From contig JAJTGD010000002.1 in assembly GCA_021299035.1 (NCBI GenBank), forward strand, positions 1-64,000: DNA of 64,000 bases. Direction: 5' to 3'. The position numbers and the translations under genes are program-made. Position 1 is the stretch's first letter; every line of letters starts with the position of its first letter. Below, piece after piece: positions 1 to 8,900 of the stretch. Origin of the DNA: Oxalobacteraceae bacterium. GTDB taxonomy: Bacteria; Pseudomonadota; Gammaproteobacteria; Burkholderiales; Burkholderiaceae_D. The notes beneath the pieces are model-generated. The model saw only the letters and a program-made list of their open reading frames with translations. It had not been told where the DNA came from and made no database searches.

Positions 1-45
1 CTTTTAATCCGTTGGTCGCAGGTTCAAGTCCTGCACGACCTACCA
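1..45 (+). tRNA. tRNA-Lys (TTT), 3' part only
   Basis: The window opens inside the anticodon loop (CTTTTAATC) of a lysine tRNA. The variable loop, the T arm (GCAGGTTCAAGTCCTGC), the 3' acceptor strand CGACCT, discriminator A42 and an encoded CCA at 43-45 follow in order. The sequence is close to E. coli tRNA-Lys. The 5' half lies outside the window. Confidence 0.93.
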
Positions 46-48
46 AAT

Positions 49-92
49 AAAACAAAGGGTTAGATGAAAGTTCATCTAACCCTTTTGTTTTT
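49..92 (+). terminator. Rho-independent terminator of tRNA-Lys
   Basis: Positions 49-68 pair with 71-91 around a two-base loop, giving a stem of about 20 bp with one extra A in the right arm. The descending arm ends in TTTTGTTTTT. It begins four bases after the tRNA CCA end and is almost certainly its terminator. Confidence 0.85.
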
Positions 93-156
93 CAAGCTGC
101 CATGTAACCACTATGCAAGCAATTCGAACACGCATGGTGGTTGGCAAGTTAGCGAA

Positions 157-745
157 CTATCTCTCGAGCGGTTGCGACACAAATGGCGGGTACTCCTCCG
201 CTCTTATCGACCCACAATACCCGGCGCGAACCCTGATCAAACTCGGCTCCTGCATTCTGCTCATCATCCCTACTTGCCTAACCACATTCTCTGAGAGGTA
301 GGCTGGCATTTCACCTAGCGTGAGCTTGCCATCATTATTGATATCTGCATCACCTTGCATCCCACGCATTAGGTAGTAGCTGAATATGCCATGTTTAAGC
401 TCAGGGATAGAACTCGAGATTTGATCGTGTTGACTGGCTATAAGAACTGTGAATTCGCCAAGAGACAGCCGATTCTCTGTACGAAGTGAAATCGCTTTTG
501 CACTAGCCAAAAGTGTTTCGCATGATCTGGCTTATTCACTATAACGAGCATCCATGAAGATCGTGACGGAGCGTGGCCTGGCAAAACCGAAGCGCGGCGT
601 TGATTTTTCTTACCGGAGTAGCGGTATATTCAACAAGGTCGCGATCTGCTTGTAGCGGCAAGATATACAGCCCCTGACCATATACGGCGGGTAGTCCATG
701 ATCACTGTAGTAAACATAAACATCTGTCGTTGATTTCACACGGCC
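157..745 (-). pseudogene. Decayed caspase-like (peptidase C14) gene remnant
   Basis: Two minus-strand pieces (539-739 and 157-510) align end to end with residues of about 180-356 of the intact exported caspase at 39669-40739. Shared blocks are TTDVYVYYSDHGLP (catalytic His kept), ADRD, HGIFSYYLMRGMQGDAD, and an EF-hand-like loop DINNDGKLTLGE. The region is dead as a caspase for three visible reasons. The pieces are joined by a frameshift near 590-640. The segment matching the active-site block FDSCYSG reads MDARYSE, so the catalytic Cys is Arg. An in-frame TAA (about 534-536) follows at once, where the intact gene has Gln. The N-terminal part, including the signal peptide, is missing. It is probably a relic of a duplicated or transferred copy. 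Confidence 0.8.
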
Positions 746-1134
746 ACAACTGCTTGATCTTGATGATCTGTTATTTAATTAAAATCAGTTATTAGTTTGC
801 AAAGCGCACAAGCCTGCGGCGCATTAATAGCAGGGTTGGTAGAGGGGTCGGGAGAGGGCAGCCGTTGTAACGTCAGTAGTTAAGTTACAGGTGGCGCACT
901 GCATCAAAAGCTAATGAGCCAAGATAAATCTTCGCAATTGCACCTGCCCCCAGTAATCCTGTTGGGCGGCACCGTTCCCTCTGAATGGCGACCCTAAAGT
1001 TGAATATAGAACGAGTAGCTCGCCAATTTGTTTTCACTGAATTAAATTATTTGACAGCAGATGCCATCGATCGCTATCTTACCGAACAGGGACAAAGAAA
1101 AAATCGCGTTTAAGCACCTACTGAGGAGTACATA
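746..1134. other. Non-coding stretch upstream of tmm
   Basis: I see no gene here. The part next to the pseudogene (about 770-810) is AT-rich. The only regulatory signal I can support is the sigma70-like promoter at 1051-1080. Confidence 0.5.
1051..1080 (+). promoter_or_regulatory. Candidate sigma70 promoter for tmm
   Basis: TTGACA (1051-1056), an 18-base spacer and TATCTT (1075-1080) lie 55-84 bases upstream of the tmm start codon. The -35 is perfect and the -10 matches 4 of 6. It is unproven and rests on the motif match and position alone. Confidence 0.4.
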
Positions 1135-2478
1135 ATGTCCAAACGAATAGCGGTTATCGGAGCCGGGCCCTCGGGCCTCGCCCAACTTAGAGCGTTTCAA
1201 TCGGCGAAGGCCAAGGGCGCCGACATCCCGGAAATCGTATGTTTTGAAAAGCAGGCCAATTGGGGCGGGCTTTGGAATTATTCGTGGCGGACAGGTCTGG
1301 ACGAACATGGTGAGCCCGTCCATAACTCTATGTATCGCTATCTTTGGTCCAATGGACCGAAAGAAGGGTTGGAATTCGCCGATTATTCATTCGAAGAACA
1401 CTTCGGTAAACAGATCGCGAGTTATCCGCCGCGCGCTGTGCTGTTCGATTACATTGAAGGGCGGGTAAAGAAAGCTGGAGTCCGAGATTGGATTCGATTC
1501 TCGACTTCTATTCGTTTTGTTCGATATGACGAGAAATCCGGGACGTTTACGGTAACAGCACATGATCTAGTAAACGACCGGATGTATGAAGAGATTTTTG
1601 ATCACGTGATTGTCGCTTCTGGTCATTTTTCGACCCCGAACGTGCCGGAGTTTCCGGGCTTTTCGAATTTTGGTGGCCGAATCCTTCACGCCCATGATTT
1701 CCGCGATGCGCTCGAGTTCAAGGGCATGGATATCTTGATCATTGGAACGTCTTACTCTGCCGAAGATATTGGTTCTCAGTGCTGGAAATATGGTGCGAAA
1801 TCGATTACGGTTTCTCATCGTACTGGCCCGATGGGATATGGGTGGCCAGATAATTGGCAGGAAGTTCCTTTGCTAGAGCGCGTTGAAGGAACGACAGCCT
1901 TTTTCAAAGATGGCACTTCGAAACACGTCGATGCCATCATTTTATGTACTGGCTATAAGCACCACTTCCCCTTCTTGCCTGACGATCTGCGCCTCAAGAC
2001 TGCGAACCGCCTTGCTGCAGCAGACCTCTATAAAGGTGTGACATGGGTTCACAATACCAAACTGTTCTATCTCGGAATGCAGGATCAATGGTTCACCTTC
2101 AACATGTTCGATGCACAAGCATGGTGGGTGCGAGACGTTATTCTCGGCCGAATCGCGGTTCCAACTGATAAGGCTACGCTCATCAAGGATGTTACGGATC
2201 GCGTTGCGCGGGAAGATGCTGGCAAGGATGCACATGACGCCATTCATTATCAGGGCGACTATGTGAAAGAGCTAATTGCAGAAACCGACTATCCGTCGTT
2301 CGACGTCGATGGCGCTTGCGAGGCCTTCTTCCAGTGGAAAGGCCACAAGGTCGAGGGTATTATGACTTTCCGCGACAATGCTTACAAATCAGTTATCACT
2401 GGCACGATGGCGCCGATCCATCATACGCCGTGGAAGCACGCCCTCGAGGATACGATGGAAAGCTACCTGAATAACTAG
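1135..2478 (+). CDS. tmm: Trimethylamine monooxygenase (Tmm)
   Basis: This is a flavin-containing monooxygenase that oxidises trimethylamine to trimethylamine N-oxide with NADPH and O2 in the cytoplasm. The 447 residues match the usual length of bacterial Tmm. The FAD motif GAGPSG is at residues 9-14, the FMO identifying motif [11 protein letters not shown] at 179-189, and the NADPH motif GTSYSAED starts at 204. This places Tyr207 where the Tyr that gates NADP+ lies in Roseovarius Tmm. Whole stretches ([40 protein letters not shown]) are those of marine and methylotroph Tmm as I remember them. The SD GAGGAG is 6-7 bases before ATG. It stands alone upstream of a 650-bp gap, followed by a permease and the dmm genes. 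A general FMO is the only alternative, and the context argues against it. Confidence 0.93.
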   Translation: MSKRIAVIGAGPSGLAQLRAFQSAKAKGADIPEIVCFEKQANWGGLWNYSWRTGLDEHGEPVHNSMYRYLWSNGPKEGLEFADYSFEEHFGKQIASYPPRAVLFDYIEGRVKKAGVRDWIRFSTSIRFVRYDEKSGTFTVTAHDLVNDRMYEEIFDHVIVASGHFSTPNVPEFPGFSNFGGRILHAHDFRDALEFKGMDILIIGTSYSAEDIGSQCWKYGAKSITVSHRTGPMGYGWPDNWQEVPLLERVEGTTAFFKDGTSKHVDAIILCTGYKHHFPFLPDDLRLKTANRLAAADLYKGVTWVHNTKLFYLGMQDQWFTFNMFDAQAWWVRDVILGRIAVPTDKATLIKDVTDRVAREDAGKDAHDAIHYQGDYVKELIAETDYPSFDVDGACEAFFQWKGHKVEGIMTFRDNAYKSVITGTMAPIHHTPWKHALEDTMESYLNN

Positions 2479-2489
2479 TTCCAGCTGCA

Positions 2490-2577
2490 GAAAGTGTGAC
2501 ACTACAGCATTGGACTGGTGGGACATTGTTCGGTCGCCGCCGGAAAGATAGGTTGTATCGAGGGCAGTCACACTTTC
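2490..2577. repeat. 11-bp inverted repeat pair flanking 66 bp
   Basis: GAAAGTGTGAC at 2490-2500 is matched exactly by its complement GTCACACTTTC at 2567-2577. The left copy begins just after the tmm stop codon. It could be the ends of a tiny mobile-element derivative or a long-looped transcript hairpin. Neither is proven, and no target-site duplication is evident. Confidence 0.4.
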
Positions 2578-2977
2578 GCGAAGTTTTTGCGGTTGAAGCC
2601 GTGTTGCGATCGATTTGTTGAGTGTTCTGACACACATTAAATGCATTGCGGCGCAACATCGTCGATGGCCTATTCCCACCCGTTGAGGAGCTGCCAGCGT
2701 CTGGCTCTCCGTAAATCGTAATTTGTTTGCCGCTCGACCTCTGCTCTGTTTGGAGGCCTTCATTTCGTATTTGCGTCAAGTTTGCGGAAGTCTAAGGGGT
2801 CACGAACTTGGCGCGGACGAATAACAAGCGTCGAGCGCAGTGGTTGTCATAATAAAAATGACACCGGTTGGTGCCTATTGCCGATGGTGACCAGGGTCCG
2901 ACAAAAGAAGAAAGTTTCAGGCTCGCAAAAAATGCTTTGCTGAGCGCAAAGTTTGGTTCAAACTAAAGCTAACTTGG

Positions 2978-3008
2978 TTGTTATCTAAACATAATGATCC
3001 GATAACAA
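2978..3008. promoter_or_regulatory. 8-bp dyad TTGTTATC-N15-GATAACAA
   Basis: This perfect dyad lies 119-149 bases upstream of the permease start and upstream of the FNR-type box. Its spacing would fit a dimeric regulator. No cognate regulator can be named from the sequence. Confidence 0.3.
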
Positions 3009-3066
3009 GCTAGCGAAGCCGCTCATGTTTGCGCACCGCGATTGAGATGATTCGCTTTCTGCCAAG

Positions 3067-3080
3067 TTGATAATCATCAA
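3067..3080 (+). promoter_or_regulatory. Perfect FNR-type box before the permease
   Basis: TTGAT-AATC-ATCAA at 3067-3080 is an exact match to the FNR consensus TTGAT-N4-ATCAA. Its centre is 53 bases upstream of the permease ATG. Possible -10 elements (CATAAT at 3095-3100, or TAATAG just after) would put the site about 33-42 bases upstream of the start point, the usual place for FNR activation. The window encodes an FNR with an ESISR recognition helix at 61034-61795. Confidence 0.65.
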
Positions 3081-3126
3081 TTACGGATACAGCCCATAAT
3101 AACTAATAGCAAATAAAAAGAGAGGT

Positions 3127-4896
3127 ATGCCAATGTCAGCTGAAAATGTGCCTGGAGAGTTGCATCGTTCACTTGATTGGAAAGGCGCTTTCTGGGTCGC
3201 CGCAGGTGTTCCTCCGCTTGTTTTGTTTTCTATCGGTGGGATTGCTGGTGTCGCCGGTAAAGCAGCCTTCGTTGTCTGGATGGTCTCGATGACGATGGGC
3301 TTTTTACAGTCCTTCACATATGCCGAAATTGCAGGGATGTTCGGTAGTAAATCCGGCGGCGCTTCTGTGTATGGTGCGACGGCATGGTTACGCTACTCAA
3401 AACTCGTGGCGCCACTATCTGTCTGGTGCAACTGGTTCGCATGGAGCCCGGTACTATCCCTCGGCTGTGCGATTGCAGCCGGCTATATTCTAAACGCCCT
3501 GTATCCAATTCCTGCTGGGGATTCACAAGCGGTCATTGACTGGGTCGCTGCCAACGCTTCAACATTAACAACAGCGGATCCACGCGTGGTTGAATGGCTC
3601 GCCGCAAATTCTGGTGCCTCGGCGGAGGATGGGATTAGAGCGCTGCTTACGCTTGACGGTGTGGCCGCCTTGACCCCGGCTATTCGCACTTGGGAAGCAG
3701 TTTCTATTGCGATCCCAGGTCTAGGTCTGCTTCACTTCAATGCTACCTTCTTGATTGGCGCAGTTTTGATGCTGGTGATTTTTGCGATCCAACATCGCGG
3801 CATTGCCTCCACCGCATCGGCTCAGAAGGTACTTGGCATCGTTGTTCTGGTCCCCCTATTATTAGTTGGCCTTGTACCATTGCTAACTGGTTCGATTGAT
3901 GGCGCTAACGTGACTGGTATTGTCCCGCCAGCTATCGCCGGCGCTGTCGGTGAAGGCGTTTGGAACAATGGTGGTTGGACATTGTTTCTAGGCGCTCTCT
4001 ATATCGCCGCTTGGTCGACTTATGGCTTTGAAACCGCGGTTTGTTATACCCGCGAATTGAAAGATCCGAAGAGAGACACGTTTAGAGCGATATTCTTCTC
4101 AGGCTTACTGTGTGCGGTATTTTTCTTCCTTGTCCCTTACGCATTCCAAGGCGTGTTGGGTCATTCAGGCATGCTTGCGCCAGGAATCGCAGATGGCACC
4201 GGGATTGCAGAAGTACTCGGAGGCATGGTCGGCCACAGTAAAACGGTTATTCAAATCTTTGTCATTCTGATGATTCTGGCGCTGTTCTCGGCAATCATGA
4301 CTGCTATGGCCGGATCATCACGCACCCTGTACCAGGGCTCACGCGATGGCTGGCTACCAAAGTATCTTAGTCATGTGAACGAAAATGGGGCGCCGACTAA
4401 AGCGATGTGGACGGATTTCGCATTCAATCTGTTCTTGCTGGCTCTTGCGTCAGATGCAAGCGGATATTTCTATGTTCTAGCTATCTCAAACGTGGGTTAT
4501 ATCCTGTTTAACTTCCTGAACCTGAACGCCGGTTGGATCCATCGGATTGACTCGGGTCACATTGAGCGTCCTTGGAAGGCCCCTACATTTCTCATAGGCG
4601 TAAATACTGTGTTGGCTTTCGTTAACGCACTGCTACTGGGAGCCGGAGCCAAGGTTTGGGGCTACTCAAGCGCACTATGGGTTGGACTGATCTTTGCCGC
4701 TCTTATCATTCCAGTGTTTCTTTATCGGCACTACATTCAGGATGGTGGCAAGTTTCCTCCGGAGGCACTTGAGGATCTTGGATTATCGAATGGTGATCTA
4801 GGCGAGAAACGGGCTGGCATGCTGCCCTACCTGGCTCTGATATTAGGAGCAGTCATTGTGCTGTGGGCGAATTGGTACTTTGTACTGCCAGTCTGA
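3127..4896 (+). CDS. APC-superfamily permease, candidate methylated-amine or TMAO carrier
   Basis: This is a 589-residue integral membrane protein of the amino acid/polyamine/organocation superfamily with about 12 hydrophobic segments. The first helices carry the typical unwound-helix pattern (residues of about 25-50) and the GGASVYGATAW block. Hydrophilic residues at about 127-195 form an insertion between early helices that most APC permeases lack, which explains the extra length. The gene sits between tmm and dmmDABC and has its own FNR-type site and downstream terminator. I infer uptake of TMA, TMAO, DMA or a related amine from this context. The substrate cannot be read from the sequence. 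Start ATG 3127 has the SD GAGAGG; the Met two codons later is an alternative. Confidence 0.8.
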   Translation: MPMSAENVPGELHRSLDWKGAFWVAAGVPPLVLFSIGGIAGVAGKAAFVVWMVSMTMGFLQSFTYAEIAGMFGSKSGGASVYGATAWLRYSKLVAPLSVWCNWFAWSPVLSLGCAIAAGYILNALYPIPAGDSQAVIDWVAANASTLTTADPRVVEWLAANSGASAEDGIRALLTLDGVAALTPAIRTWEAVSIAIPGLGLLHFNATFLIGAVLMLVIFAIQHRGIASTASAQKVLGIVVLVPLLLVGLVPLLTGSIDGANVTGIVPPAIAGAVGEGVWNNGGWTLFLGALYIAAWSTYGFETAVCYTRELKDPKRDTFRAIFFSGLLCAVFFFLVPYAFQGVLGHSGMLAPGIADGTGIAEVLGGMVGHSKTVIQIFVILMILALFSAIMTAMAGSSRTLYQGSRDGWLPKYLSHVNENGAPTKAMWTDFAFNLFLLALASDASGYFYVLAISNVGYILFNFLNLNAGWIHRIDSGHIERPWKAPTFLIGVNTVLAFVNALLLGAGAKVWGYSSALWVGLIFAALIIPVFLYRHYIQDGGKFPPEALEDLGLSNGDLGEKRAGMLPYLALILGAVIVLWANWYFVLPV

Positions 4897-4923
4897 GCCG
4901 GCGAATTGTACAAATAAGGAAAG

Positions 4924-4946
4924 GCAGCCTTTGGCTGCTTTTTTTT
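4924..4946 (+). terminator. Rho-independent terminator after the permease
   Basis: GCAGCC-TTT-GGCTGC (4924-4938) followed by eight T residues (4939-4946) lies 28 bases after the permease stop. It separates the permease transcript from the dmm operon. Confidence 0.9.
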
Positions 4947-5068
4947 GAAAGTGTTTGAAGCGATTTATCCCTGCAATAAATTTTTTTGAAAATTTGAATG
5001 TGCAGGTTGGGCTTCATTCTTAATGATTTCCAGCAGTGCATAGTTTTTTATTCAACGGGAGAAGACAG

Positions 5069-6205
5069 ATGACAAATTCTTGGAGATTTTCCGCCCTCGC
5101 AGATCGTCACCGCGCCCTCGGTTCGAAACTTGAAGATTGGAGCGGCATGGGCACTGCCTGGAGTTACGATGCTGATCCAGACGCGGAGTACATGGCGATT
5201 CGAACCAAGGCTGGACTGATGGATGTTTCTGGCCTGAAGAAGGTTCACATTACAGGGCCCGCCGCCAGTCATCTGATCGATCGCGCTACCACACGTGATG
5301 TTGAAAAATTGATGCCAGGGAGGGCAGTGTATGCCTCCATGCTGAATGATGCGGGTAAATTTGTTGATGACTGTGTGATTTATCGCACCGGCCCCAATGC
5401 TTTCATGGTCGTGCATGGCTCCGGGCAAGGCCATGAGCAACTAACCATGGCTGCAACTGGCCGTGACGTATCGGTGCGCTTCGATGATAACCTTCATAAC
5501 CTTTCGCTACAGGGTCCGCTAGCCGTAGACTTCCTCGAAAAACACGTCGAACGCATCCGTTCTTTACCGTACTACAGCCATACGCATGCTTCGCTTTTCG
5601 GTAAACCAGCGATGATCTCCCGCACAGGTTATACCGGCGAGCGCGGCTACGAATTATTTGTGCGGGGTCAAGATGCTCCGATGGTTTGGGATCGTATTCT
5701 CGACGAAGGAAAGGCCATGGGAATTATTCCATGCCGCTTCACTACACTCGATATGTTGCGGACCGAGAGTTATCTCTTGTTCTACCCCTACGATAATTCA
5801 GAAATGTATCCTTTCGAGAATGAAAGTCCAGGCGACACGCTGTGGGAACTCGGCCTAGATTTCACTGTATCAGCCGGCAAAGTTGGTTTCCGGGGCGCAG
5901 AGGAGCATTATCGTCTGAAGGGTAAAGAGCGCTTTAAAATCTGGGGCCTAAAGTTCGAGGGCACCAATGTGCCAGGAAATGGCGCGCCGGTTTTCAAAAA
6001 TGGGGAAAAGGTTGGGCTTGTCACTCAAGCGATGTACTCGCCATTAAATAAACACAACATCGGGATTGCACGTCTTCCGGTGGATTGTGCCAACAATGGC
6101 ACGAAACTCGTCGTCAGATGCGGAACGCACGGAGAAATCCAAGCTACCACCTCCCCCATGCCTTTCTATGATGTCGATAAAAAGCGCCGCACTGCAAAGG
6201 ACTAA
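5069..6205 (+). CDS. dmmD: GcvT-family protein of the dimethylamine cluster (DmmD)
   Basis: This 378-residue protein has the aminomethyltransferase/GcvT fold that binds tetrahydrofolate. Family features include GLMDVSGLKKVHITGP near the start, RTGYTGERGYE in the middle and the glycine-cleavage C-terminal barrel. It heads a four-gene set in the order dmmD-dmmA-dmmB-dmmC, as in Ruegeria pomeroyi. There dmmABC suffices for dimethylamine monooxygenase activity and dmmD is also needed for growth on methylated amines. A likely role is capturing released formaldehyde on THF, which is inference. I chose ATG 5069 because GGGAGAAGAC lies just upstream; the in-frame Met at 5036 has no SD. A DMSP demethylase (DmdA) is a relative but fits the context less well. 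Confidence 0.82.
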   Translation: MTNSWRFSALADRHRALGSKLEDWSGMGTAWSYDADPDAEYMAIRTKAGLMDVSGLKKVHITGPAASHLIDRATTRDVEKLMPGRAVYASMLNDAGKFVDDCVIYRTGPNAFMVVHGSGQGHEQLTMAATGRDVSVRFDDNLHNLSLQGPLAVDFLEKHVERIRSLPYYSHTHASLFGKPAMISRTGYTGERGYELFVRGQDAPMVWDRILDEGKAMGIIPCRFTTLDMLRTESYLLFYPYDNSEMYPFENESPGDTLWELGLDFTVSAGKVGFRGAEEHYRLKGKERFKIWGLKFEGTNVPGNGAPVFKNGEKVGLVTQAMYSPLNKHNIGIARLPVDCANNGTKLVVRCGTHGEIQATTSPMPFYDVDKKRRTAKD

Positions 6206-6267
6206 GCCTCAATGTGTGCAGTCTGACGTCCATCGATCGTGTGCACTGTCAAAGGTAACTTAGGATC

Positions 6268-6888
6268 ATGACAAAAACACACTTTGAGCCTTCCATCCGC
6301 AGTCGCCCCGTGTATGGCGAATTGAAGCCTAAGCCCGGCTCGGGGTACTTGTTTGTTGCGGATGGTGAAGGCGCTAAAGCCATTCTTGAACTGTTTGATA
6401 AAGCCGGGGCAAGTGCAAAGAGCCTTTTGGCAAAATCACACATCATTTATATGCCAGGCCCGAATGGTGAGGATTTGGGCACGAACCTTGAGGCACTTGG
6501 AGCGGCGCAATATCATCGGAGTCCGAATTTCGCCTGTGCGCAACCACGTCTCAAGAAAGTGCTGTCAGATGCCCACATGGGTCTACAAATTTACCTTGCC
6601 GGCACTGAGGGTCTAATCGGTCAGGCTCAGCGCGATGTAATGGAGGCCGGGCTGCCACATGATGCGGTTCAGACCGAGCATCGCGGATCAACCGTGCGCA
6701 GAGTACAGTGCGTCCATTGCAAAGGCATCACGGAAGATGTCCGCACCGACCCCTTTAAATGTAGCCATTGTGGCCTTTTCCTTTTCGTCCGTGATCATTA
6801 CTCACGGAGAATAGCCGCATTCCAAGGTGTTAACATCGACGCCGAGGATCCGGGCCAAGTACCTGACGTGGTGGAGCGGTTTAAATGA
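6268..6888 (+). CDS. dmmA: Dimethylamine monooxygenase subunit DmmA
   Basis: This is a 206-residue cytoplasmic protein with no signal peptide or membrane segment. Residues of about 148-170 form a zinc ribbon (CVHC ... CSHC), and the N-terminal two thirds resemble a flavin or reductase-type alpha/beta fold without a motif I can name. It matches the DmmA family in size and place and overlaps dmmB by four bases (ATGA), so the two are translationally coupled. In the known system DmmA, DmmB and DmmC together convert dimethylamine to methylamine plus formaldehyde. The exact role of DmmA is not evident from the sequence. Confidence 0.8.
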   Translation: MTKTHFEPSIRSRPVYGELKPKPGSGYLFVADGEGAKAILELFDKAGASAKSLLAKSHIIYMPGPNGEDLGTNLEALGAAQYHRSPNFACAQPRLKKVLSDAHMGLQIYLAGTEGLIGQAQRDVMEAGLPHDAVQTEHRGSTVRRVQCVHCKGITEDVRTDPFKCSHCGLFLFVRDHYSRRIAAFQGVNIDAEDPGQVPDVVERFK

Positions 6889-7850
6889 GAGCCAAATCCC
6901 CGAGACTGTCTGTCACTGTCGCTGAGGTGGTGGAAGTCAACTCACTCATAAAACGGTTCCGTTTTGTTCGCACCGATGGTCAGGCAATGCCACCTTTTTC
7001 AGGCGGCGCTCATATCGTCGTCGACATGGATGATCACGGTACCCGGCGGATCAACCCCTACTCCTTGATGAGCAATCCAGCAGATTTATCCGGCTACTCG
7101 ATCTCCGTACGTCGAGACGATACTGGACGTGGTGGGTCGCTTTTCTTGCATCAACAGGTCCGGCAGGGTATGCAGATGCAAATCAGCTACCCGGTTAATT
7201 TATTCTCACTTGATCAGCGTGCAAAAAAGCATCTGATGATCGCAGGCGGTATTGGTATTACGCCCTTCATCTCACAGATGGCTCAGCTCATGTCATTAGG
7301 TGGGCGTTTTGAATTGCATTACTCAGTCCGTAATCGTGAGGTTGGCGCTTATGTAGATGAGCTGAAGTCTCTTTACGGCGAGCGCATCCATGTCTATTTT
7401 GATGATGACGGAGACAAGATTCAGCTTGATAGCTTACTGGCGAGCCAGTTTTTTGGGACGCATCTCTACGTTTGCGGCCCGAAAGGAATGATTTCATGGG
7501 TACGTTCAACTGCTGAAATGGCTGGGTGGCCTGCCGGCAGTATTCATTCGGAAGAGTTTCTCGCGCCACCTGTAGGTGAACCGTTTACCGTAGAACTTCT
7601 ACGTTCAAAAAAGACGATTACCGTTGGAGCTAGCCAATCGCTGCTTGAAGCAATGGAAGCAGCAGATGTCGAAGCACCCTACCTTTGCCGAGGTGGTGCA
7701 TGCGGGCAGTGCGAAACCGACGTAGTTCGTCTCGATGGTCAACTAGAACATAATGACCATTGGCTAACCGATGAGCAAAAGGCCTCCAACCAGCTGATCA
7801 TGCCTTGCGTCTCTCGTTTCAGAGGCAAAGACCTCGTTCTAGACCGATAG
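6885..7850 (+). CDS. dmmB: Dimethylamine monooxygenase reductase subunit DmmB
   Basis: This is a 321-residue phthalate-dioxygenase-reductase type protein. The N-terminal flavin barrel carries NPYSLMS (residues 62-68). The NAD(P)H domain has GGIGITPF and the VCGPKGM block. The C-terminal [2Fe-2S] ferredoxin has CRGGACGQC and a fourth Cys near the end (MPCVS). It passes electrons from NAD(P)H through flavin and the cluster to the haem-type oxygenase subunit next door. The start overlaps dmmA by four bases, and dmmC begins three bases after the stop, so this is a tight operon. VanB-type demethylase reductases share the fold. Confidence 0.88.
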   Translation: MRAKSPRLSVTVAEVVEVNSLIKRFRFVRTDGQAMPPFSGGAHIVVDMDDHGTRRINPYSLMSNPADLSGYSISVRRDDTGRGGSLFLHQQVRQGMQMQISYPVNLFSLDQRAKKHLMIAGGIGITPFISQMAQLMSLGGRFELHYSVRNREVGAYVDELKSLYGERIHVYFDDDGDKIQLDSLLASQFFGTHLYVCGPKGMISWVRSTAEMAGWPAGSIHSEEFLAPPVGEPFTVELLRSKKTITVGASQSLLEAMEAADVEAPYLCRGGACGQCETDVVRLDGQLEHNDHWLTDEQKASNQLIMPCVSRFRGKDLVLDR

Positions 7851-7853
7851 GAG

Positions 7854-8900
7854 ATGACTGTGGAAACGGCGTTCAATGAAGAAACCTTCCGTAACGATTT
7901 CAGCTTCAAAAACTCAGCGAAGGCTATAAGGCGCTTCCCTTTCCCGTTTTCTGAAGATGGCTACATGTACACAGTGAATATGGAACCACATGTACCTGGT
8001 CCCAAAGGAACTGTTTTCGAACCTATGTTCGATGTAGATGAGCATTACCTGTCTGAGATGCATGACCGCGCTTTGGTGCTAAATGAGGACCCTCTTCGCT
8101 GTCAGTCGTTACCCCATATGACGCTGGCTGGCTGGGACCTGCTCGAATTGATTATGGAATCAAAGGCGCGGGATTATCCGGAGTGGTTCGAACTTCACAA
8201 AGACGGACAGGCATGGCATTGGATCAACAGGCCCTTGGGTATCGATCAGAAATTCACATTTCTTGATGAAAGTACGCTCCCTTACGGTCCGATGGAATAT
8301 ATTACGCGCCAGTCGCAAGGGGATTTCACGCTGCAAGACCAGCGGGATGAGAATCTCTGGATGGACGCCGGTATGGTCACGACACAGGCCGATTGGAGCC
8401 TTGATTTTGATATCGGCATGGGATTCCATGAATGGCATGCGCCAGTACCAAGGGCACATGAGATGGGTGTCTTTGATCGAGCACTAAAATTTTTGCTCAA
8501 ATTACAGCATGGCGCGCCAGTTCGTCGATTCAACTGGACCCTCACAGTTGATCCACTGCTTGATACGAGCCCTGAAAATTATCCCAAGTGGGGGCCGATG
8601 CGCGCAGACATTCGGCCGGAAAATGTTGGCGAGCGTATGCATTTGCGCGTTGAGTTACAAACACTGTATCGTCTGCCGCGTTCAAATGGAATTGCGTTTG
8701 CAATCCGTTGCTATCTGATCCGTTTCGATGATCTGGTCACTATTCCAAAATGGGGGCGTCGCTTGCACCGAGTGTTGCGCGACATACCTGATGATTTGGC
8801 AACCTATAAAGGTTTTTTACGTAACCGAAACAGTCTCGTTCAATGGCTTTCACAGTATGACGATGGCCTGCCAACATCCGCCGGGTGGATGCCTGACTGA
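7854..8900 (+). CDS. dmmC: Dimethylamine monooxygenase catalytic subunit DmmC (HODM alpha-like, DUF3445)
   Basis: This 348-residue protein is of the haem-dependent oxidative N-demethylase (HODM) alpha family, formerly DUF3445. Diagnostic blocks are FPFSEDGYMYTV near residue 30, the HEWHAPVP segment at about residue 190, and LYRLPRSNGIAFAIRCYL in the last third, where this family has LxRLPxTxAxxFxIxTY. The family binds haem and oxidatively demethylates dimethylamine. The annotated ATG directly abuts AGGAG. The GTG two codons later (7860) has better SD spacing and may be the real start. It is the last gene of the dmm operon; about 550 bp of non-coding sequence follow. Confidence 0.85.
   Translation: MTVETAFNEETFRNDFSFKNSAKAIRRFPFPFSEDGYMYTVNMEPHVPGPKGTVFEPMFDVDEHYLSEMHDRALVLNEDPLRCQSLPHMTLAGWDLLELIMESKARDYPEWFELHKDGQAWHWINRPLGIDQKFTFLDESTLPYGPMEYITRQSQGDFTLQDQRDENLWMDAGMVTTQADWSLDFDIGMGFHEWHAPVPRAHEMGVFDRALKFLLKLQHGAPVRRFNWTLTVDPLLDTSPENYPKWGPMRADIRPENVGERMHLRVELQTLYRLPRSNGIAFAIRCYLIRFDDLVTIPKWGRRLHRVLRDIPDDLATYKGFLRNRNSLVQWLSQYDDGLPTSAGWMPD

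Larger units (their letters stand above)
2479..3126. other. Long non-coding gap between tmm and permease
   Basis: No convincing gene is present. The open frames on the minus strand at about 2389-2779 overlap the tmm 3' end, have no recognisable domain and look spurious. The gap does contain an 11-bp inverted repeat (2490-2500 and 2567-2577), an 8-bp inverted repeat (2978-2985 and 3001-3008) and an FNR-type site (3067-3080), so it appears regulatory or to hold element debris. Confidence 0.5.

Noticed and set aside
2389-2779. Two overlapping minus-strand open frames of about 125 codons after tmm
   Set aside because: They overlap the tmm 3' end, lie in different frames over the same DNA, show no domain and have no SD. 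They look like chance frames.
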